In this document: piece after piece, positions 22,862-34,824 of the stretch
Position numbering within the stretch: the first letter of the stretch is position 1
How the letters are laid out: each line of letters starts with the position of its first letter
Assembly: GCA_030737875.1 (NCBI GenBank)
Contig: CM060915.1
Span: 364,557,863-364,621,862, forward strand
Reading direction: 5' to 3'
Source: Allium sativum
Taxonomy: Eukaryota > Streptophyta > Magnoliopsida > Asparagales > Amaryllidaceae
Length of the DNA stretch: 64,000 nucleotides
Notes under the pieces: generated by a model
Database searches by the model: none
What the model was told of the DNA's origin: nothing
Seen by the model: only the letters and a program-made list of their open reading frames with translations
Program-made: the position numbers and the translations under genes

Positions 22862-24782
22862 TCTACTAAATATTAGTAAAGCGGAAGAATTTGAAGCTCA
22901 CTCATTAATTCTAGGATTTTTCTCTGTTCTCCTTAATTCTCTCTTGGTATTTTATTACAAATTAGCTTATCACTTTACGGTAATTTACTAATTTCTTCAC
23001 ATTGTTTTACATCTTTTAGTGTTTTACATTTTAATATGGACATTTTAGAGTTTTATAATTATTTACATATAATTTATCATTAGCTCCTAATATCTAATAT
23101 TTATATCCACGTATTTAAATTAATTACGTAACCTAAAATTTGAGTTATGTAAATAGACTTAATTATCTTATATTTCTTATAAATACTAAAAGTGACCAAA
23201 TTTAGAAAAAAAATCCTCCGAATACCCACACTTTAAATTTTTGTAAACTGTTACAAAGTTTCACTCAATTCTTTTCTAATATTACACATTTAAGACCATA
23301 TATTATAATTAATTCCATAATATTGAAAGTATTTAAATAAATCTAACAAACTATTATTCATTGATTCGTTTAATAAATCATATCAAGATAAACCATATTC
23401 GTATTAACAAAAATGAAAAAATCATTCAAATATATAAAAACATCAATCACATAACATAAATTATGCATATAAATAATACTCGCAAGTTCAAAATTTAATT
23501 CATTTGCATCAATATATTCATCCAGTATTGCATTGTGATATTAAAGTTAAACACCTACATTTCAAAATTTATTTAGTTATTTGCAAAACACTCCACGATA
23601 ACATTTAATATTGTACATTTAAGTCAATATACAAAAATGATTTTGTAATTTTGTATTTAATAAAAATGTTCAATCAATAAATAGTTGTTAATTCATCTAA
23701 TTAATGCTAAATATTAATTTTAAAAAGTATTTCATGTTCATATCGACAATGGCTATAAAAATAAAGTTAAATAAGTCACACACTATAAATAGTATACGTA
23801 AACAATAATAGTAAATTTAATATATTATTCTTTTATCTTAATAAATTTATCATATATTAAAGAAACAAAATCTCAGCTTCAAATATCTGCATTTTAACAT
23901 TTGTACAATTATTTACTGAAATGTCTCAATTCTTTCATTATATTTTATATCTAAACCTGTACGCTTAAGCTACTCCGAAAATCATATATTCAAATTAATT
24001 AAATAACCTTGGTGAATATTTAGTTCATTTTTCTCATGTGTCTTTAAAATATACTTTAGTTTTACTCTATATATATATTCATATTAAGAAAAATGGTATT
24101 ATTTCATTCGACTATGAAGATGTATAAATCACATAGCATAAATTATATACATCAACAAATAATAACAACGTTAATTTGAAATTCAGTTATAATTTGTTTA
24201 TATCAAGAATTTATCATATATTATATCACGAAATCATTTTTTAATGCTAAAACTCCTCAATAAATATATACCTTTATTAACAATCAATTCTTCCTACTAT
24301 AAGTCTGTATACTCAAACTAATTTCCTAATTTTTGATTTAACTTACTGAATTAAATAATATTTTTTAATTCAATCAATAAATTAATAACGTACATCAATT
24401 TTAATATGTACAATATATTTACATTGACGAAAATGATAAATTACACTATTTTTTTGAATACACATACATGCATACATACATATTTTGTGTGTAAGCTAAA
24501 ATGTAAATTACACATAATCTGTAATAATAATTTCAATTTATAGATAGTTTATATATTTCACATAGAAATATATCATGTATTATAAAAAAAATCTCATTTT
24601 AACCTCTCTTTTTTAGAAAGACGGGTGTGTAGCGTGGTGCTACACAGTCGGTTAATAATTTATAGTATATAATCCAGTTGACATGCCCAACTGGTGGCTA
24701 AAAATCCACTATTACTGCATTGTAAACCCACAAAAGCCTTAAAATAATATTATTGTGTGCAACGCACGAGTTACACACTAGT
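22862..24782 (+). mobile_element. Non-autonomous Helitron, copy 1
   Basis: It begins with TC after an A (A|TCTACTAAATATTAGTAAAG) and ends with the hairpin GTGC-aac-GCAC (24757-24767), 10 nt, then CTAGT (24778-24782), followed by A. These are Helitron hallmarks: 5' TC, a 3' hairpin near CTRR(T), insertion between A and T, and no inverted repeats or target duplication. A further subterminal hairpin GTGTAGC-gtggt-GCTACAC is at 24627-24645. About 1.9 kb, AT-rich, no Rep/helicase ORF, so moved in trans. Confidence 0.75.
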
Positions 24783-27176
24783 ATATTTTAATATAAAAAG
24801 ATTGCTTTTAACGATATTGCGAGTAACATACCGTAGTATGCTTATAACTTGGTTCATTGTTCACTAGTAGTCGATATAAGTGAATAAATGGATTTATATT
24901 TTTATAACGAATGAACTGAGTGAAAAGTAAACAACCACCAGAAACCAACACACTAAAAAAAAGGAAAACAAATATCTCTAATATTAGATTTTATCAAATA
25001 AATTATTCGTTGAAAGATGACAACACAATGAAAGCTTGCACAATTGCACAAAAATTATTGACCATAACCGTACCATAAAGAAATCAGAATCAAGACTATT
25101 AATGATGTAGTTAAGCTGTTTATTAAATATTTGTAATAGTAACCAGAGCCCACTTGGGGAGGAGGATTGCTCCATGCAGGTTGGCAAAGCCGTGGCAAAA
25201 TGTATTGGTTATCGTGCAACGAAATAGGCAGAAAAAAAAATGCAAAATCAACAATAAAGCCGGGAGTCAAACAACACACCTCACATGTAAATTACGTAAC
25301 ACACAACCGACATGCAGATGCCTTTTAACAAGGATTGATAACATGTTGACTCAAAACGTTTAATTTATTGACAACCACCAAAACATACTGATCTACCCTA
25401 GTTGTAGCCCCACCAGAGGAGAGTTGCCCTTTTCGGACGCCTAGCTGACCTAGCCCTAAAAATGGACATGATAGCAACAAATATAATAACTTTAATAATC
25501 CACTCATAATATGCTTAATTGTTTTATTATTCTTTCCCAAGAATCATTCAGCAAACTAAACCTTTTCAAGGTTATATATCTAAATAAATATAAAAATAAA
25601 TCTACTAATACTCATAAAAAAAGATTAGAAACTTCAGGTGGATGCCATGAATACGGGGTAACCCTATCCAACTACTTTATAGACCTAGCCCTAGGACCGA
25701 CTTTGTATGCGTTAATGGTGGAAAAGTGTGTTTATGTCAAACATAGGCCTTAAGATACGCTCCAGTAATGCTATTTGTCAATGCAGACTTCTTACAACAT
25801 AAGTGGGGTTTCAGACGTATCAGCTAAATTATGATATTTTATATCGTTGTCTCGGTACGCCCGTCTCAATCATTATAGAAGGTTTCATTATGAGAGGCTA
25901 TACAAACCAGTATTTGCGAGATAGAAAGGCGCCGATTGGATACAGTGTAATTTCAATTATTTAATTTGATCCAGCAAATTATTAAATTTTGGCCATATCT
26001 ATTCTCACGCCGCTAATTGCTTTCCCCACCTCGGAATTTTAAAAATAAAACTCTCACCCACCTTTTACTTTTCTCATCCAATTTATTCTATTTTAGCCTT
26101 ATCTTCTTCAGGTGTTATGCTTAATATTCTACCAATTCTTTTATTTCTGTTTTATTTTACTGCTTCTTCATTTCCTTCAAAATTTTCAAAACTCCAGCTC
26201 TCAAAATCGAATAAGAATGGAAATGAGTAAACATGGGGAAATATGAGAAAAAAAGATTAAAATATTGTCGTAATTATATAATTATAGTTATTGGTTTTTT
26301 CAATATATTTTTGTAAATAAAAATCAACATCCTAGGGTGGTGTTGATTTACAGTCATCGACATATATTCATCATTTATGAAACTTGTATCTCACTATTTT
26401 AATAGGAAAAGATGACAGATATAGAGATAAACTGGAAAAATTATCTAATTAATGGGTAAAGGATAAAAATAAAATTTAAAATTTATATCATAACTGGGGA
26501 GTGTAAAGTAAAAGGAGTGTATGCTAATAGCCAAAGCCTTAAAAATTTGGAAGCTAAAGCATGTGTTATGCAGACTGTAGTCGTACTCTCTTGTCTAGCG
26601 GACAAAAATTCATCTATGGAACCCACATACCATTAATTAATCGAATATAATTAAAGACCGAATCAACCAATTAGGAAGCAAGAACAAGTACACTTGCTTA
26701 AAGAGGGACTTAACATAGCAAAACCCAGGTTGTTTTCTAGTCTTTTCTTCAATTTTTATCCAGTGTTGCTATGTCTTTCAAATAATTATTTTGAACATCC
26801 CAAGTCTAAAAAACACTTCTGATTTCATATTTTTCATTTAGCCGTTTAAGAAATATGTTATTATTTTGGTGATAAATCTTATGACCTTGTTAAATATAAC
26901 TAGAATATATTAGTATAAATACTTTCAACATTACTTACTACAAATTTTCAACTTTCATATTTTATTAGCACGCAATTATTTAAATCTAACCTTTTTTACT
27001 ACTTTTTAATAATTAATTTCGGTATATTTGATAAAGAATTGACACGACTTTTTAGCATGTTTACCAACATGCGTCAAAACATTCTGGAGTCTGTAGAGCA
27101 GCCAATGAGATAAATTCAAAAAACAACATAAATCTTAGTGTATAATTTAAAGTTTAAACACATCGCAATGGCTAAC

Positions 27177-27684
27177 CTGCACTCTCTCCGCCTAGGAACA
27201 AGCGATCGACATCTCCATACCTAAGCAACAATTCATTATAACCAGCAGAACGCACCCATTTGATCGCATCCATCGAATCCTCGTATGCAGCCGGAAGCAA
27301 ATGCTCAGTTGCAAGGCGATAATTAACCGACACAACCAAAACTCGAGCACGAGAAGCTACAGCGTTCAGATAGGTTACGAATTGGGGCATAAAAGCGGAA
27401 GCAAAACAAAACGCGCCGCCATGAAAATACACGAGAACAGGTAGCTTCCTGATTTCTCCAGAAGAAGAATCCGTAACGACGTCTGGTACGTGAAGTCTAG
27501 CGGTGATGTTCTTCCCGGCGTCGATGGTTACGTCCGCCGTTGTGACATTGGTGGCGGGGTCTGTGCCAGTCGGTGCAAACTCGTGGCCCGCGAATCGGAC
27601 GATTCGGCCGTCTTTGTAAACGCGAAAGACTGGTTTGTAATCGAGTAGGATCTCGTCGGTTAGGTTTGACTCTGTTGACGACAT
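27177..27684 (-). CDS. Carboxylesterase exon 1, inner copy (intact HGG motif)
   Basis: Encodes residues 1-169 plus the first base of codon 170. The start is taken at ATG (complement of 27682-27684). A GTG two codons upstream extends the frame but is not a normal plant start. Oxyanion-hole motif HGGAF at residues 88-92, a conserved YR-A-EH-LPAAYEDS block at 122-137, and nucleophile elbow GESAG at 166-170 with Ser168. The exon ends GAGAGTGCAG before GTTAGC, a good donor in phase with exon 2, with which it gives a 320-aa protein. No transit or signal peptide is seen, so a cytosolic location is likely. Its immediate upstream flank is only about 90 bp of original sequence, then duplication filler with a TATAAAG. 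It can be a working alternative first exon or an exon skipped from transcripts that start further upstream. Confidence 0.85.
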
Positions 27685-27780
27685 TGACACGATGAGAAGT
27701 TCTGTGGATGATGGGAATTAGGAAATGAATGTGGATGGCGGATGATGGGAATTGGATGGGAATCATTAATTGTTGCACAA

Positions 27781-27787
27781 CTTTATA
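27781..27787 (-). promoter_or_regulatory. TATAAAG at the duplication junction, upstream of the inner exon 1
   Basis: The minus strand reads GATATAAAG, about 100 bp upstream of the inner ATG. It lies in the short filler between the two duplication units and is absent at the matching place of the outer copy, where CCAAGATT follows. Promoter function is inferred from position only. Confidence 0.35.
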
Positions 27788-28074
27788 TCATTAATTTTTT
27801 TATTGATATTTTATATTTAAATCCATATTTCATGAAATCTTAAAATTTGATTATTCAAATAACCTTAGTGAATGTCCACTCTATTTTTCAAATAACTCTT
27901 AAAAATATACTATAATTTTTCTTTGTATGTTCATATTAATAAATAGTGTTTTTTTTCATTTAACTGTGAAGATGTATAAATCACATATAAGTGTATAACA
28001 TAAATTATGTATACAAAAAATAATAACAAAATTAATTTGTAAATCAATTATGATTCATTTATATCAAAAGTTTA

Positions 28075-29978
28075 TCTACTAAATATTAGTAAAGCGGAAG
28101 AATTTGAAGCTCTCTCATTAATTCTAGGATTTTTCTCTGTTCTCCTTAATTCTCTCTTGGTATTTTATTTCAAATTAGCTTATCACTTTACGGTAATTTA
28201 CTAATTTCTTCACATTGTTTTACATCTTTTAGTGTTTTACATTTTAATATGGACATTTTAGAGTTTTATAATTATTTACATATAATTTACCATTAGCTCC
28301 TAATATCTAATATTTATATCCACATATTTAAATTAATTACGTAACCTAAAATTTGAGTTATGTAAATAAATTTAATTAACTGATATTTCTTATAAATACT
28401 AAAAACTGACAAAACTTAGATTTTTTTTTCCTCCGAATACCCACTTAAAATTTTTGTAAACTGTTACAAAGTTTCACTCAATTGTTTTCTAATATTTCAC
28501 ATTTAAGACCATATATTATAATTAATTCCATAATATTAAAAGTATTTAAATAAATCTAACAAACTATTATTCATTGATTCGCTTAATAAATCATATCAAG
28601 ATAAACCATAATCGTATTAACAAAAATGAAAAAAATCATTCAAATATATAAAAACATCGATCACATAACATAAATTATACATATAAATAATACTCACAAG
28701 TTCAAAATTTAATTCATTTACATCAATATATTCATCCAGTATTGCATTGCGATATTAAAGTTAAACACCTACATTTCAAAATTTATTTAGTTATTTGCAA
28801 AACAGTCCACGATAACATTTAAGTAAATATACAAAAATGATTTTGTAATTTTGTATTTAATAAAAATATTCAATCAATAAATAGTTGTTAATTCATCTAA
28901 TTAACACTAAATATCAAATTTTATAATGTATTTCATGTTCATATCGACAATGGCTATAAAAATAATGTTAAATAAGTCACACACTATAAATAATATACGT
29001 AAACAATAATAGAAAATTTAATATATTATTCTTTTATCTTAATAAATTTATCATATATTGAAGAAACAAAATTTCAACTTCAAATATCTGCATTTTAACA
29101 TTTGTACAATTATTTATTGAATTGTCTCAATTCTTTCATTATATTTTATATTTAAACCTGTTCGCTTAAACTACTCTGAAAATCATATATTCAAATTAAT
29201 TAAATAATCTTAGTGAATATTTAGTTCATTTTTCTCATGTGTCTTTAAAATATACTTTAATTTTACTCTATATATATTCATATTAAGAAAAATGGTATTA
29301 TTTCATTCAACTATGAAGAAGTATAAATCACATAGCATAAATTATATACATCAACAAATAATAACAACGTTAATTTGCAATTCAGTTATAATTTGTTTAT
29401 ATCAAGAATTTATCATATATTATATCACGAAATCATTTTCTAATGCCGAAACTCCTCAGTAAATGTATACCTCTATTGACAATCAATTCTTCCTACTATA
29501 AATCTATATACTCAAACTAATTTCGTAATTTTTTATTTAACTTACTGAATTAAATAATATTTTTTAATTCAATCAATAAATTAATAACATACATCAATTT
29601 TAATATGTACAATATATTTACATTGACAGAAATGATAAATTACACTATTTCTTGAATACACATACATACATATTTTGTGTGTAAGCTAAAATGTAAATTA
29701 CACATAATCCGTAATAATAATTTTAATTTATAGACAGTTTATATATTTCACACAGAAATATATCATGTATTACAGAAAAAAAAAATCATTTTAACCACTT
29801 TTTTTTTTTAAGAAAGACGGGTGTATAGCGTGGTGCTACACAACCGGTTAATAATTTATAATATATAATCCAGTTGACAGACCCAACTGGTGGCTAAAAA
29901 TCCACTATTACTGCATTATAAACCCACAAAATCCTTAACATAATATTATTGTGTGCAACGCACGAGTTACATACTAGT
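28075..29978 (+). mobile_element. Non-autonomous Helitron, copy 2 (within the duplicated segment)
   Basis: Colinear with 22862-24782: same TCTACTAAATATTAGTAAAG start, hairpin GTGC-aac-GCAC at 29953-29963 and CTAGT at 29974-29978. It arose with the tandem duplication and is not an independent insertion. Confidence 0.75.
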
Positions 29979-32362
29979 CTATTTTAATATAAAAAAATTA
30001 CTTTTAACAATATTGTGAGTAACATACCATAGTATGCGTATAGCTTGGTTCACTGTTCATTAGTAGTCGATATAAGCGAATAAATGGATTTATATTTTTA
30101 TTACAAATGAACTGAGTGAAAAGTAAACAACCACCAGAAACTAATACACTAAAAAAAAGGAAAACAAATATCTCTAATATTAGGTTTTATCAAATAAATT
30201 ATTCGTTGAAAGATGACAATACAATGGAAGTTTGCACAATTGCACAAAAATTATTGACCATAACCGTACCATAAAGAAATCAGAATCAAGACTATTAATG
30301 ATGTAGTTTAGTTGCTTATTAATTATTTGTAATAGTAACCAGAGGCCACTTGGGGAGGAGGATTGCTCTATGCAGGTTGGCAAAGCCATGGCAAAATGTA
30401 TTGGTTGTCATGCAACGAAATAGGCAGAAAAAATGCAAATTCAACAATAAAGCCGGGAGTCAAACAACACACCTCACATGTAAATAGGTAACACACAACC
30501 GACATGCCTTTTAACAAGGATTGATGACATGTTGACTCAAAACGTTTAATTTATTGACAACCACCACCACATACTGATCTACCCTAGTTGTAGTCCCACC
30601 AGAGGAGAGTTGCCCTTTTTGGATGCCAAGCTGATCTAGCCCTAAAAACGGACGTGATAGCAACAAATATGATAACTTTAATAATCCACTCATAATATGC
30701 TTAATTGTTTTATTATTCTTTCCCAAGAATCATTCAGCAAATTGAACCTTTTCAAAGTTATATATCTAAATAAATATAAAAATCAATCTTCTAATACTCA
30801 TAAAAAAGATTAGAAACTTCAGGTGGATGCCATGAATACGAGGTTACCCTATCCAACTACTTTATAGACCTAGCCCTAGGACCGACTTTGTGTGCGTTAA
30901 TGGTGAAAAAGTGTGTTTATGTCAAACATAGGCCTTAAGATACGCTCCAGTAATGCTGTTTGTCAATGCAGACATCCTACAACATAAGTGGGGTTTCAGA
31001 CGTATCAGCTAAATTATGATATTTTATATCATTGTCTCGGTACGCCCGTCTCAATCATTATAGAAGGTTTCGTTATGAGAGGCTATACAAACCAGTATTT
31101 GTGAGATAGAAAGGCGTCGATTGGATACAGTGTAATTTCAATTATTTAATTTGATCCAGCAAATTATTAAATTTTGGCCATTTCAATTCTCACCCCGCTA
31201 ATTGTTTTCCCCACCTCGGAATTTTAAAAATAAAACTCTCACCCATCTTTTACTTTTCTCATCCCATTTATTCCATTTTTAACCTTATCTTCTTTAGGTG
31301 TTATGCTTAATATTCTACCAATTCTTTTATTTTTGTTTTATTTTGCTGCTTCTTCATTTCCTTCAAAATTTTCAAAACTCCAGCTCTCAAAATCGAATAA
31401 GAATGGAAATGAGTAAACATGGGGAAATATGAGGAAAAAAGATTAAAATATTGTCGTAATTATATAATTATAGTTATTGGTTTTTTCAATATATTTTTGT
31501 AAATAAAAATCAACATCTTAGGGTGGTGTTGATTTACAATCATCGACATATATTCATCATTTATGAAACTTGTATCTCACTATTTTAATAGGAAAAGATG
31601 ATAGATATAGAGATAAACAGAAAAAAATTTCTAATTAATGGGTAAAGGATAAAAATAAAATTTAAAATTTGTATCATAACTGGGGAGTGTAAAGTAAAAG
31701 GAGTGTATGCTAATAGCCAAAGCCTTAAAATTTTGGAAGCTAAAGCATGTGTTATGCAGACTGTAGTCGTACTCTCTTGTCTAGCGGACAAAAATTCATC
31801 TATGGAACCCACATACCATTAATTAATTGAATATAATTAAAGACTGAATCGACCAATTAGGAAGCAAGAACAAGTACACTTGCTTAAAGAGGGACTTAAC
31901 ATAGCAAAACCCAGGTTGTTTTCTAGTCTTTTCTTCAATTTTTATCCAGTGTTGCTATGTCTTCCAAATAATTATTTTGAACATTCCAAGTCTAAAAAAC
32001 ACTTCTGATTTCATATTTTCCATTTAGCCGTTTAAGAATTATGTTATATTTTGGTGATAATTTTATGACTTTGTTAAATATAAGTAGAATATATTAGTAC
32101 AAATACTTTCAACATTACCTTCTACAAATTTTCAAATTTTATATTTTACAATCACGCAATTATTTAAATCTAACCTTTTTTTACTGCTTTTTAATAATTA
32201 ATTTCGGTATATTTGATGAAAGAATTGACACGAATTTTTACCATGTTTGCCAACATGCGTCAGAACTTTCTGGAGCCTGTAGAGCAGCCAATGAGATAAA
32301 TTCAAAAAACAACATAAATCTTACTGTATAATTTAAAGTTTAAACACATCGCAATGGCTAAC

Positions 32363-32870
32363 CTGCACTCTCTCCGCCTAGGAACAAGCGATCGACATCT
32401 CCATACTTAAGCAACAATTCATTAGAACCAGCAGAACGCACCCATTTGATCGCATCCATCGAATCCTCGTACGCAGCCGGAAGCAAATGCTCGGTTGCAA
32501 GGCGATAATTAACCGACACAACCAAAACTTGAGCACGAGAAGCAACAGCGTTCAGATAGGTTACGAATTGGGGCATAAAAGCGGAAGCATAACAAAACGC
32601 GCTGCCATGAAAATACACGAGAACGGGTAGCTTTCTGATTTCTCCAGAAGAAGAATCCGTAACGACGCTCGGTACGTGAAGTCTAGCGGTGATGTTTTTC
32701 CCGGCGTCGATGGTTACGTCCGCCGTTGTGACATTGGTGGCGGGGTCTGTGCCAGTCGGTGCAAACTCGTGGCCAGCGTATCGGACGATTCGGCCGTCTT
32801 TGTAAACGCGAAAGATTGGTTTGTAATCGAGTAGGATCTCGTCGGTTAGGTTTGACTCTGTTGATGACAT
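32363..32870 (-). CDS. Carboxylesterase exon 1, outer copy (HGS variant)
   Basis: Paralog of 27177-27684: same length, same start context, same donor. The frame is open throughout. It differs at about eight residues, including V19I, F31Y, D68S, F94Y, R113Q, Y149S and R155K. The eighth is Gly90 to Ser, turning the oxyanion-hole motif HGGAF into HGSAF, a position usually Gly in this family. Ser168 in GESAG is kept. It keeps the ancestral upstream flank (beyond 32965), so it is likely the exon nearest the original promoter. To make a full protein it would have to splice about 16 kb to the exon 2 at 15711-16165, skipping the inner exon 1, which has no acceptor of its own. Otherwise it is an orphan first exon. 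Confidence 0.8.
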
Positions 32871-32964
32871 TGACACGATGAGAAGTTCCGTGGATGATGG
32901 GAATTGGGAAATGAATGTGGATGGCGGATGATAGGATTTGGATGGGAATCATTAATTGTTGCAC

Positions 32965-34824
32965 ACCAAGATTATTGTAGTTGTAGACTTGTAGGTGACC
33001 CAGGTGGTCTACATGACCATGCCACGAGTTTCACAGCTTCCTAAAAGAATCAAACTTATTGACTGCGAAATAACTCGCTTCTAGAATATTGCGATGGCTG
33101 TAAAACAAAATTTGATCACACTCGTCTAGAACCTAAATCCAATTAACATAAAGTTTTTACCTGACCCAACTCACCTATTACGTAAGTTACTCATTTAACT
33201 CATCTAATTGTATTTTGTTACTTTCTAACTACAACCATTAATCACTTGGGGAACTATAACATTAATTTAAAAATTGAAAAAAAGTCAAAAATTTGAAATT
33301 TGAACTTTGGCAATTTGAAAATTTGGATATTTGATATATGATATATGAATTTGGAAATTTTGAAATATGAATTGGAAATTTAAAAAATAGGAAGATTTAA
33401 AAACTAAAATTTTAAAATTAGAAATTTTAGAAATATGAAATTCTGAAGTTTGTAATTTGGAATTTTACAACTTTGACATTTTGAAATACAAAATTTTGAA
33501 ATTTGAAATTTTGAAAATTTAGGTTACAGTTCATTGGTGGAAACCTCGTCTGGTTTCGAGACAGCATGAAGAAGTTACCATAGTATAAACAAAAAAATAG
33601 CAAATTCTTATTTAAGGAGTTAAATAGGTAAATGTGTTACCCATTTATAGCCCTTTTAAAGACGGATCAACCATTTTATGATCCATTTGATAAAAAAAAC
33701 CATAAATGGATTGATCTAACACAGTTGTAAGGAGGACAAATGAGTATTGGTGAGTTTTGACGGGTCTACATCAATTAAGAGAGCTTGATTAGCATATTTT
33801 CTGCCTTCTTTTGCTATTATCCCCCATGTTATTCATACATGCATCTTTTTTCGCAAATTTGGCGTTATGACATTAAGATTCTAATTATTACTTTATGAAT
33901 TAAGCGAAAATATTTTTGAAAATAAGATTTGAATATGAATATACGATTATAATTAAATTAAGGACGACCTTTAAACTACCGGCTAACTAATTGTTGAACT
34001 TCATATAACAACTCCTACTCTATATGATAGTACTTTTATATGAAATAAACATGGGAATAGACACTATGAATGAATATGAAAATAGAAATCATGTTTTTTT
34101 TAGATATAAATCGTTGTTACAAGAGTTTTTACAAATAGTAAACATTACATTATTTCCATTTCACTTGAGAAAATCATCAAATTTGAGGTGGGTATTATAC
34201 AGTCATTGCATTATGATTGAGTGCTTATTGTGCACATTTTGGACATGTGGAATATTTTGAACATATTACCAATGTGGCTCAAGCATTCAACATAAAAGTC
34301 TAGGTCGTGAAAGCCTACAAGCCTTTTCATCAGACCATTTCATACATGTTTACCTTTGTAAGAACCTAAGCATTTTCGAATACATAACCAACGATTTTGA
34401 CACATCCTATAGTCGATGCGAGAACCTACGACTTATGAACAATTTGCATGTGCCAACTCAAAAACTTGGCACATCTTATCACTTTAAAATCGCTTGCACA
34501 CTTTGGTATTAAAGTTTACGTCCCTCAAAACCCATTTGAAAGATTTAGATGTATGCCTTAAAGAAAATTAGGTGATTAGTTACATATATCTAAATCTATG
34601 ATCAAAACTATAATAAAAATATACATCTTTTATTATATAATTTTTTATGTATTGATATAATAAAAAAAGTAAATTTATTTAAAGTATATAATTAGAAAAT
34701 TCTTAAATGATATGTTTTGTGATATTTTTTATAAAGAGATGCAGCCATGAGATAAGTATCACAATATAAATAACATATCATTTTAAATATTTACTATCAA
34801 GATGTTTCGAAAAAGGACATCAAT
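32965..34824. other. Upstream flank of the carboxylesterase gene and intergenic DNA
   Basis: The first few hundred bases upstream of the outer exon 1 would hold the ancestral promoter, but no convincing TATA box is visible within 150 bp. From 33265 to 33525 the sequence is a low-complexity mix of GAAATTT / AAATTTTGAAAT words. No gene is recognised to 34824. A short frame at 34024-34260 has no known motif. Confidence 0.5.
33265..33525. repeat. Low-complexity (GAAATTT)n-like tract
   Basis: Irregular iterations of AAATTTGAAATTT, TTTGGAAATTTTGAAAT and AAATTTTGAAAATTT. It is simple AT-rich sequence, probably replication-slippage derived. Confidence 0.75.

Larger units (their letters stand above)
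16166..27176 (-). other. Large carboxylesterase intron (about 11 kb) loaded with transposons
   Basis: Bounded by a donor reading GCAG then GTTAGC (minus strand, exon end at 27177) and the AAATTAG acceptor at 16166. It contains a LINE relic, a 206-bp tandem repeat, a SINE-like element, Helitron sequences and the inner half of the 5.18-kb duplication. If the outer exon 1 at 32363-32870 is used, the intron would be about 16 kb. The stretches 16166-17800, 18180-19090, 19861-21316 and 24783-27176 are AT-rich with no recognised gene. Confidence 0.75.
22600..27778. repeat. 5.18-kb tandem duplication, inner (left) unit
   Basis: Colinear with about 27792-32964 at an offset close to 5,186 bp near the right end. 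It contains part of a Helitron, a complete non-autonomous Helitron, intron sequence, exon 1 of the carboxylesterase and about 90 bp of 5' flank. Similarity ends on the right at ATTGTTGCACA (27778). A dozen bases of unrelated filler follow before the next unit begins at TTAATTTTTTTAT. Confidence 0.9.
27792..32964. repeat. 5.18-kb tandem duplication, outer (right) unit
   Basis: Second copy. It starts at TTAATTTTTTTAT[T]GATATTTTATAT, the counterpart of 22609 on, and ends at ATTGTTGCACA (32964), where the ancestral upstream flank CCAAGATTATTG continues. Besides the Helitron and exon 1 it copies about 2.4 kb of intron with no recognised gene. Small indels and substitutions separate the units, so the event is not extremely recent. 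Confidence 0.9.

Noticed and set aside
24984..25753. Possible small genes conserved in both 5.18-kb units (also 30180-30726)
   Set aside because: Frames differ in length and strand, and conservation is explained by the recent DNA duplication; no domain is recognised.
27497..27778. Arg-rich frame overlapping exon 1 (also 32683-32964)
   Set aside because: Out-of-frame shadow of the carboxylesterase exon.
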